Origin: JACMRI01 sp043778625
Lineage (GTDB): Bacteria; Bacteroidota; Bacteroidia; UBA4408
Assembly: GCA_043778625.1 (NCBI GenBank)
Contig: JAYWFU010000136.1
Span: forward strand, 1 to 12,709
Reading direction: 5' to 3'
Length of the DNA stretch: 12,709 bases
In this document: piece by piece, positions 7,422 to 12,709 of the stretch
How the letters are laid out: each line of letters begins with the position of its first letter
Numbering within the stretch: position 1 is the first letter of the stretch
The notes under the pieces: model-generated
The model's database searches: none
Told to the model about the DNA's origin: nothing
Seen by the model: only the letters and a program-made list of their open reading frames with translations
Translations under genes and position numbers: made by a program

Positions 7422-10400
7422 ATGCAAAGTAAAGGAGCAATTAGATTTTTAGCCATAGCATTTGCCGTGGCATGTATTTTTCAGTTATCGTTTACGTGGG
7501 TAAGCAACAATGTAGAGAAAGATGCCATAGCTTACAGTAGCGGAATAGAAGATGTTAAGCAACGTGATGCAAAAAAACAAACATACCTTGATTCAATGCA
7601 GGGGCAGTATGTATATAATGCGTTGTTTAAAAAATACACCTACCGTGATGTTAAGGAGCGTGAGCTTAACTTAGGTTTGGACTTAAAGGGAGGTATGAAC
7701 GTAACGTTAGAAATATCGTTGGTTGATTTAATCAAAAACATATCTAACAACCCACAAGATATTAAGTTAAACGCTGCTATTGCACGTGCTACCGAAATGC
7801 AAAAAAACAGTCAAGAAGATTTTGTAACTCTTTTTGGTAAAGCATTTAACGAAGTAGCCGCTGGCCAAAGTTTAGCTCCATTATACACTACATTAGAGTT
7901 AAAAAACAAGGTTACCTTCCAATCTACTAACGAGCAAGTACTAGCAGTTATTAAGGAAGAAGCTAAAGGTGCAATCGACCGTTCATTTAACATTATTCGT
8001 TCGCGTATTGATAAGTTTGGGGTAGCACAACCTAACATTCAGTTATTAGGTAATACTGGGCGTATATTAGTAGAACTACCAGGCGTTAAGGAACCTGAGC
8101 GTGTACGTAAGTTACTACAAGGTACGGCTAACTTAGAGTTTTGGGAAACCTATGATAACCAGAAAGATGGTATAGCTAACTTATTGGTAGAAGCCAATAA
8201 GAAAATTGCTGCTCTGCGCAAAGCATCAGGCGTTACTGACACTACCGCTAAAACTACTGAGGTAGCCGATGTTAAAGACACCACAGCTAAAACTGCTACC
8301 ACAGGCTTAGCAGCCTTAAAAGGCGAAAAGAAAGGCCCAATGAGCAAAGCCGACTCGGCACAAAAAGGTAAGGACGAAAATCCATTATTTCAATACATAC
8401 AACCTGCTATTTATCAATCAGACAAAGGTTATATGGCTGGCGAAGGTCCAGTAGTGGGTATGAGTGCTATTAAAGATACCGCTAAAATTAACGAAATGTT
8501 AGCTGACTCACGTATTAAGTCAGTATTCCCACGCGACATCCGTTTTTTATGGAATGCCAAAGCAGTGGATAAAGAGGGTCAGTTTTTACAATTAGTAGCT
8601 ATTAAGGCATCAACCCGCGATGGCAAAGCACCCTTAGATGGTGGTGCAATTGCTGATGCTAGCGGAGATTATGGCCAAAGCGGTGCTAAAGGCGAAGTAT
8701 CAATGGCTATGACCCCTGACGGTGCTCAAATATGGAAGCGCTTAACTAAAGACAACATAGGCAAATCCATTGCTATAGTGTTAGATAACCGTGTGTACTC
8801 GTTTCCAACAGTACAAGCCGAAATTTCAGGTGGACGCTCCTCTATAACAGGTAACTTTACCATTAACGAAGCAAAAGATTTAGCTAACATACTCAAAGCA
8901 GGTAAAATGCCAGCTCCAGCACGTATTGTAGAGGAAGCTGTGGTTGGCCCAAGCTTAGGTAAGGAGTCTATATCAGCAGGTATGCTATCATTTGTGGTAG
9001 CTTTAGTGTTGGTATTAATATTTATGGCATTTTACTACGCTAAAGCGGGCTGGGTGGCTAATTTAGCATTAATAGCCAACGTGTTTTTTATAATGGGGGC
9101 GCTTACTTCAATAGGCGCTGTACTTACCCTACCAGGTATTGCAGGTATTGTGTTAGCCATTGGTTTATCGGTAGATGCCAACATATTAATATTTGAGCGT
9201 ATACGTGAGGAGTTAAACAAAGGCACAGCATTAGCTCAAGCAATTAGCGATGGTTTCAAGGGTGCAATGTCGTCTATCTTAGACTCTAACATCACCACCT
9301 TATTATTAGGTATAGTATTATTCCTATACGGTACAGGGCCTGTTAAAGGATTTGCTACTACGCTAATTATTGGTATATTAACGTCGTTATTTTCGGCCAT
9401 ATTCATTACACGTTTAGTATTTGAATACATGTTGCGCAAAAATCAAGAGATTAGTTTTTCAATACCTGCAACCAAATCAATATTCAACCATATCAACATT
9501 AACTTTGTAGGTAATCGTAGCAAATATTATATGTTCTCAGGAGCTATAATTGTAGCGGGCTTAATATCGTTTTTTGTACGTGGGTTTGATTATGGTGTCG
9601 ATTTTGAAGGGGGGCGTTCGTACCAAGTACGTTTTGATAACACAGTAGCTGCACAAGATGTACGTACTGCCTTAACACCGTTCTTAGAAAGTGCGCCAGA
9701 AGTAAAAACATTTGGTGGCGACAAACAAGTTAAAATTACTACTACCTATTTAATACAAGAAAATACTGAAGCGGCTGACGCATCGGTAGAAGCTAAAATT
9801 AATGAAGGTTTAGCAAAAACAGGTTTAAAGTATGATATTATTAGCTCACAAAAAGTAGGACCTACAATTGCTGATGATATTCAAAAATCAGCATTGTATG
9901 CTATATTATTATCATGCTTAATAATGTTCTTGTTTATCTTGGTGCGTTTCCAAAAATGGCAATATGGCCTAGGTGCGGTACTAGCATTGGTACACGATGT
10001 TGCTATTGTACTTTCAATTTACACGTTGTTACATGGTATATTACCGTTTTCGTTAGAAATTGACCAGCACTTTATTGCGGCTATATTAACCGTAATGAGT
10101 TATTCAATGACGGATACTGTGGTAGTGTTTGACCGTATTCGTGAATATTTATCCGAAAGCGGAAAAACCAATGTATATGGCACTGAAAAGAAATCAGTAA
10201 TTAACTTTGCATTAAATGCCACATTAAGCCGTACTATTTTAACGTCATCAACCATATTTATAGTGTTATTAGCTATATTCTTATTTGGTGGCGAAGTTAT
10301 ACGTGGGTTCTCATTTGCATTGTTAGTAGGTATTGTTATTGGTACGTATTCGTCAATATGTATAGCTACACCAGTAGTTATTGATTTGGATAAAAACGAG

Positions 10401-10451
10401 GAAAACGAAAACACCAACGCTGACACAGCAATGGAAGTAGCTGCTAAATAA
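7422..10451 (+). CDS. secDF: Fused protein translocase subunit SecDF
   Basis: SecDF is an inner-membrane RND-type accessory of the SecYEG translocon that uses the proton gradient to pull exported proteins out on the far side. The 1009-residue protein joins SecD (about 1-675) to SecF (about 690-1009). After TM1 (about 8-27) comes a large periplasmic P1 region with GLDLKGGM (85-92), then TM2-6 between about 517 and 668. SecF has a helix near 703-719, a periplasmic domain and five helices from about 822 to 985. Residues matching those needed for proton transport in Thermus SecDF are present: D585 in GLSVDANILIFERIREE, D898 in DTVVVFDRIRE and R937 in LSRTILTSS. Residues about 268-322 form a T/A/K-rich insert in P1 with two DTTAKT copies. 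The tail after 990 is acidic. Terminators bound the gene on both sides. Confidence 0.96.
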   Translation: MQSKGAIRFLAIAFAVACIFQLSFTWVSNNVEKDAIAYSSGIEDVKQRDAKKQTYLDSMQGQYVYNALFKKYTYRDVKERELNLGLDLKGGMNVTLEISLVDLIKNISNNPQDIKLNAAIARATEMQKNSQEDFVTLFGKAFNEVAAGQSLAPLYTTLELKNKVTFQSTNEQVLAVIKEEAKGAIDRSFNIIRSRIDKFGVAQPNIQLLGNTGRILVELPGVKEPERVRKLLQGTANLEFWETYDNQKDGIANLLVEANKKIAALRKASGVTDTTAKTTEVADVKDTTAKTATTGLAALKGEKKGPMSKADSAQKGKDENPLFQYIQPAIYQSDKGYMAGEGPVVGMSAIKDTAKINEMLADSRIKSVFPRDIRFLWNAKAVDKEGQFLQLVAIKASTRDGKAPLDGGAIADASGDYGQSGAKGEVSMAMTPDGAQIWKRLTKDNIGKSIAIVLDNRVYSFPTVQAEISGGRSSITGNFTINEAKDLANILKAGKMPAPARIVEEAVVGPSLGKESISAGMLSFVVALVLVLIFMAFYYAKAGWVANLALIANVFFIMGALTSIGAVLTLPGIAGIVLAIGLSVDANILIFERIREELNKGTALAQAISDGFKGAMSSILDSNITTLLLGIVLFLYGTGPVKGFATTLIIGILTSLFSAIFITRLVFEYMLRKNQEISFSIPATKSIFNHININFVGNRSKYYMFSGAIIVAGLISFFVRGFDYGVDFEGGRSYQVRFDNTVAAQDVRTALTPFLESAPEVKTFGGDKQVKITTTYLIQENTEAADASVEAKINEGLAKTGLKYDIISSQKVGPTIADDIQKSALYAILLSCLIMFLFILVRFQKWQYGLGAVLALVHDVAIVLSIYTLLHGILPFSLEIDQHFIAAILTVMSYSMTDTVVVFDRIREYLSESGKTNVYGTEKKSVINFALNATLSRTILTSSTIFIVLLAIFLFGGEVIRGFSFALLVGIVIGTYSSICIATPVVIDLDKNEENENTNADTAMEVAAK

Positions 10452-10478
10452 GCACAACAAATTATTAGTTTTTTTTAC

Positions 10479-10515
10479 AAAAAGGCGTTAACATAAATGT
10501 GTTAACGCCTTTTTT
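10479..10515 (+). terminator. Strong rho-independent terminator after secDF
   Basis: AAAAAGGCGTTAACA (10479-10493) is a perfect 15-bp inverted repeat of the sequence at 10500-10514, with a 6-base loop and six T residues (10510-10515). It lies 28 bp after the secDF stop. The A-run at its left end means it could also act on minus-strand transcription. Confidence 0.92.
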
Positions 10516-10534
10516 AATCAATACTTTAATCGTC

Positions 10535-10558
10535 TTGGTTCGTGAGGACACGAACCAA
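10535..10558. repeat. Perfect 10-bp palindrome TTGGTTCGTG-AGGA-CACGAACCAA
   Basis: The arms 10535-10544 and 10549-10558 are perfectly complementary around an AGGA loop. This is the best-preserved copy of the module also present at 2618-2642 (inverted), 2657-2681 and, in degenerate form, near 10622-10652. There is no T-run after it, and a strong terminator lies just upstream, so a terminator role is unlikely. Confidence 0.75.
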
Positions 10559-10580
10559 AATAAGGTTTATTACAAAACGC

Positions 10581-10709
10581 TAGTTCCCTGAGTTTTCATC
10601 GAAGGAACGGATACAAATAGTGTTTCGTAAGGACAAGAATCAAGGCAGAGAAAGAACAGATACAAATTGTTGAATATAAACGTCCCTTCGATGAAAACTC
10701 AGGGAGCTA
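10581..10709. repeat. REP/BIME-like long inverted repeat
   Basis: Bases 10581-10609 and 10681-10709 are complementary over 29 bp with two mismatches; the central 20 bp are perfect. Each arm holds CCCTGAG...CGAAGG or its complement, which resembles the short CCTTCGA...CTCAGG intergenic repeats I recall from many bacterial genomes. The 71-base centre holds a degenerate copy of the GTTCGTG module (10622-10652). A near-identical 13-base direct repeat, AACGGATACAAAT (10606-10618) and AACAGATACAAAT (10655-10667), starts inside the left arm and ends in the centre. No ORF lies inside it, so if it is mobile it depends on an enzyme encoded elsewhere. Together with the neighbouring palindrome it fills most of the 426-bp secDF/trxB gap. 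Confidence 0.75.
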
Positions 10710-10827
10710 CTCACTATCCAAATCGAATTAAAATTATTGATAGCGAAAAATAATTTTGTAATTTAACTTTGATAATAGAGTAGTGTTTAGTGCAAACTAC
10801 ACGACAATAGAAACACAAATTTTATAC

Positions 10828-10835
10828 TACTTTTG
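10828..10835 (+). promoter_or_regulatory. Candidate -7 box for trxB
   Basis: TACTTTTG matches TAnnTTTG and lies 42 bp before the trxB start, the best-placed of three matches in this gap. The others are TAATTTTG at 10751-10758 and TAACTTTG at 10764-10771, which could be alternative promoters. No convincing -33 box is visible for any of them. Confidence 0.4.
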
Positions 10836-10877
10836 TATATAATTATTTAACTGCTAATCATACACAAATTTAACACT

Positions 10878-11816
10878 ATGTCAAACACTATCGAACACAT
10901 ACAATGCCTAATAATAGGCTCAGGGCCAGCAGGCTACACAGCAGCTATATACGCAGCTCGCGCTGATATGAAACCTGTAATGATACAAGGTATGCAACCT
11001 GGCGGGCAATTAACGATAACTACCGAGGTAGAAAATTTCCCAGGATATCCTAACGGTGCGCAAGGCCCTGAAATGATGGAAGATTTTAAAGCGCAAGCTG
11101 AGCGTTTTGGTACAGATGTACGTTGGGGATATGTGAGTAAAGTTGATTTATCAGTATCGCCGAAACGTGTATGGATTGACGAAAAAACTGAAGTAACTGC
11201 CGATACAGTTATTATTAGCACAGGGGCATCAGCCAAATGGCTAGGTCTCGAAAGTGAGCAACGCCTCAACGGTTTTGGAGTAAGTGCGTGCGCAGTGTGC
11301 GATGGGTTCTTTTTTAAAGGACAAGATGTAGCAATAGTAGGCGCAGGCGACACTGCGTGCGAAGAGGCTATGTACCTTGCCAAACTGTGCAACAGCGTAA
11401 CAATGATTGTACGCCGCCCCGAAATGCGCGCCAGCAAAGCCATGCAACACCGTGTGCTATCAAACCCTAAAATTACAGTATTGTTTAACTCCGAAACCGA
11501 CGAAATACTTGGAGATAAGGGTGTTACAGGTGCTCGCATAAAAAACAATGCTACTGCTACCACACACGAAATAACAATTACCGGATTTTTTGTAGCCATA
11601 GGGCACGACCCTAATTCAAAAATATTTGCAGGGCAAATTAATATGGACGAAAACGGTTACATACTTACTGTACCAGGTTCGAGCAACACTAATATAGAAG
11701 GCGTGTTTGCCTGTGGCGATGTGCAAGACCATATTTATCGCCAAGCAATTACAGCAGCAGGTAGTGGCTGTATGGCTGCCCTAGACGCAGAACGTTGGTT
11801 AGCTAGCAAAGAGTAA
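10878..11816 (+). CDS. trxB: Thioredoxin-disulfide reductase (NADPH)
   Basis: TrxB passes electrons from NADPH through FAD and a redox-active cysteine pair to thioredoxin in the cytoplasm. The 312-residue protein has the low-molecular-weight bacterial layout: an FAD-binding GSGPAGY (14-20), the PGGQL loop (41-45), the redox centre CAVC (138-141) in SACAVCDGFF, the NADPH-binding GAGDTA (155-160), and the second FAD motif in GVFACGDVQDHIYRQA (275-290). VRRPEMRA (178-185) corresponds to the HRRxxxRA motif that reads the NADPH 2'-phosphate. Length and all motifs are normal. It is preceded by a 426-bp gap with a terminator and repeats, so it should have its own promoter. No thioredoxin gene is next to it. 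Confidence 0.96.
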   Translation: MSNTIEHIQCLIIGSGPAGYTAAIYAARADMKPVMIQGMQPGGQLTITTEVENFPGYPNGAQGPEMMEDFKAQAERFGTDVRWGYVSKVDLSVSPKRVWIDEKTEVTADTVIISTGASAKWLGLESEQRLNGFGVSACAVCDGFFFKGQDVAIVGAGDTACEEAMYLAKLCNSVTMIVRRPEMRASKAMQHRVLSNPKITVLFNSETDEILGDKGVTGARIKNNATATTHEITITGFFVAIGHDPNSKIFAGQINMDENGYILTVPGSSNTNIEGVFACGDVQDHIYRQAITAAGSGCMAALDAERWLASKE

Positions 11817-11958
11817 CTGAGACAGTGCATTTCGTTGAGTATATAACAGTAAATTACAACAATTAAGACAAGTAAAACTGAAAATTACTAGGTTTCTTTT
11901 TTATTCGGTAACGAGTTTTATCCTTGCTACAATTCTATATTACATTTTATGGGCAATA

Positions 11959-12369
11959 ATGCCAAATCATTACGTATTTGGAACTTGGTACAGAATGTCT
12001 TTATATCATTGGGAACACCCTATAGCATTTATTGCGATTCCTTGTTTTTTCTATGGGATTATTGCTCCTTTCTTTGCAAATACATTTTTAAATCAAAGTA
12101 TAACAAAACAAATTTTAATAACAATCTTAATAATAATTTTAATAACTTTATTAAGTTCACCTTTTGGAGGAATGCTTTGGCATTATTACGATATGAAAGC
12201 AGGTTATTTTCCATCAAATTGGACCACAAAAATCATAGCCCTTGGTTTTGAATGGGGACTTGAAATGGGTTGGTTAATCATTGGGCTTTCTATTCCATAC
12301 AATATAATTGGTTCAATAATCTGTTACTTTTTGACTAAGAAAGGAAGTGAAATATTTAACACAAAATAA
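11959..12369 (+). CDS. Small uncharacterised multi-pass membrane protein
   Basis: I do not recognise this family. From the ATG the product is 136 residues, with hydrophobic segments near 21-40, 50-67 and 96-126 and a conserved-looking SSPFGGMLWHYYDMKAGYFP stretch (66-85) between the second and third. The frame stays open upstream to a TGA at 11836-11838. Codons from CTG 11878 to the ATG would encode KITR followed by about 22 hydrophobic residues, which looks like a real first transmembrane helix. No ATG, GTG or TTG lies in that extension, so CTG 11878 is the best upstream start candidate and would give 163 residues and four helices. The gene lies 142 bp after trxB with no clear terminator between, so it could be read through from trxB. 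No function is assigned. Confidence 0.6.
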   Translation: MPNHYVFGTWYRMSLYHWEHPIAFIAIPCFFYGIIAPFFANTFLNQSITKQILITILIIILITLLSSPFGGMLWHYYDMKAGYFPSNWTTKIIALGFEWGLEMGWLIIGLSIPYNIIGSIICYFLTKKGSEIFNTK

Positions 12370-12709
12370 AAATGGAACCCATTAAGAACTTCGTGGAATG
12401 TTACATGTGTACTAAGTTTAATATTTACGCATTAGTCTTTGTATGTATCTACAAATTATAGGGGATTAAAAAGATGCTCCACTTTCCTTGAGCGTACTTG
12501 CTTATGTCCACAATATATTATATAGTTTTATCTACCTTAGTAACTTCAAACGTTCAACGAACCAAATTCTATAGCTATCCTCTTTAAGTATTTCAAGTAT
12601 TAAAACTTTGGCGTAATACCAATTTGAAATTTTAAGTAGTCCAATTAATTGCTTCAAAAACATATGAGTATGAGCAAATACTTTTTACAATTTCCTCAGA
12701 TAATTTATT
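12370..12709. other. Right-end stretch with no supportable gene
   Basis: These 340 bp hold no ORF or RNA gene that I can defend and no strong hairpin or repeat. Two short ORFs occur: 12372-12461 on the plus strand (29 residues, starting 2 bp after the preceding stop) and 12532-12663 on the minus strand (43 residues). Neither has family motifs, and both are within what AT-rich non-coding DNA gives by chance. Confidence 0.5.

Noticed and set aside
10535..10709. Possible CRISPR array
   Set aside because: The repeats are few, palindromic and unevenly spaced, with no regular repeat-spacer series and no cas gene.
10730..10757. A 9-bp AT-only hairpin upstream of trxB
   Set aside because: Composed only of A and T without a T-run placed as in a terminator; easily random in this composition.
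10934..11599. A 221-residue open frame antisense to trxB
   Set aside because: It lies wholly opposite a complete trxB with every motif in place, has no family motifs of its own, and long antisense frames arise from codon bias.
11875..11887. A 13-base match (AAACTGAAAATTA) to the bioA terminator arm at 7326-7338
   Set aside because: The match is short and A-rich, the inverted partner is absent here, and such matches are expected by chance.
11949..12251. A 100-residue plus-strand frame overlapping the small membrane protein in another frame
   Set aside because: Its product is an asparagine-rich low-complexity run with no regular hydrophobic pattern. The overlapping frame has well-formed transmembrane segments and runs further.
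12372..12461. A 29-residue plus-strand ORF directly after the membrane protein
   Set aside because: It is too short to judge and has no motif or conserved feature visible. The close spacing alone does not make it a gene.
12532..12663. A 43-residue minus-strand ORF (starts MFLKQLIGLLK) near the right edge
   Set aside because: No family match that I recognise, no promoter, and a length expected by chance in AT-rich DNA. It could be a gene remnant, but nothing supports that.

Overview
The window looks like a stretch of AT-rich chromosome from a member of the Bacteroidota. Four things point there. A secreted protein ends in a type IX secretion (T9SS) sorting domain. SecD and SecF are fused in one 1009-residue protein. 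PdxJ has the NINKIA form of its N-terminal motif. Genes lack Shine-Dalgarno sequences, and several are preceded by the TAnnTTTG -7 box typical of this phylum. The genus cannot be told from the sequence.

Layout from left to right. A RelA/SpoT stringent-response gene on the minus strand runs off the left edge (1-491). Divergent from it is an MsbA-like ABC exporter (690-2537), followed after 189 bp by pdxJ for vitamin B6 synthesis (2727-3443). pdxJ converges on a T9SS-secreted Asp-box protein on the minus strand (3522-4919), with a hairpin between them that could terminate both. Divergent from the secreted protein is a two-gene unit: a TIGR01777/YfcH-type nucleotide-sugar-epimerase-like oxidoreductase (5060-5971) and bioA of biotin synthesis (5981-7255), 9 bp apart and closed by a terminator hairpin. 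Next come secDF (7422-10451) with its own strong terminator, trxB (10878-11816) and a small uncharacterised membrane protein (ATG at 11959, stop at 12369). The last 340 bp hold no gene I can support.

Most of this is core housekeeping: stringent response, lipid or drug export, two PLP/biotin cofactor genes, protein export and thiol redox. The genes do not form one pathway. PdxJ makes the PLP precursor used by enzymes such as BioA, and SecDF helps export proteins such as the T9SS cargo, but these are general links.

The least ordinary content is intergenic. A palindromic module of the form GTTCGTG-AGGA-CACGAAC occurs in two separate gaps, at about 2618-2681 and 10535-10652. In the second gap it sits beside a 29-bp inverted repeat whose arms contain a CCCTGAG...CGAAGG motif, giving a REP/BIME-like composite. 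The small membrane protein also appears to have an N-terminal transmembrane helix upstream of its first ATG, in frame and without an ATG of its own. I found no CRISPR array, RNA gene, transposase or defence system.
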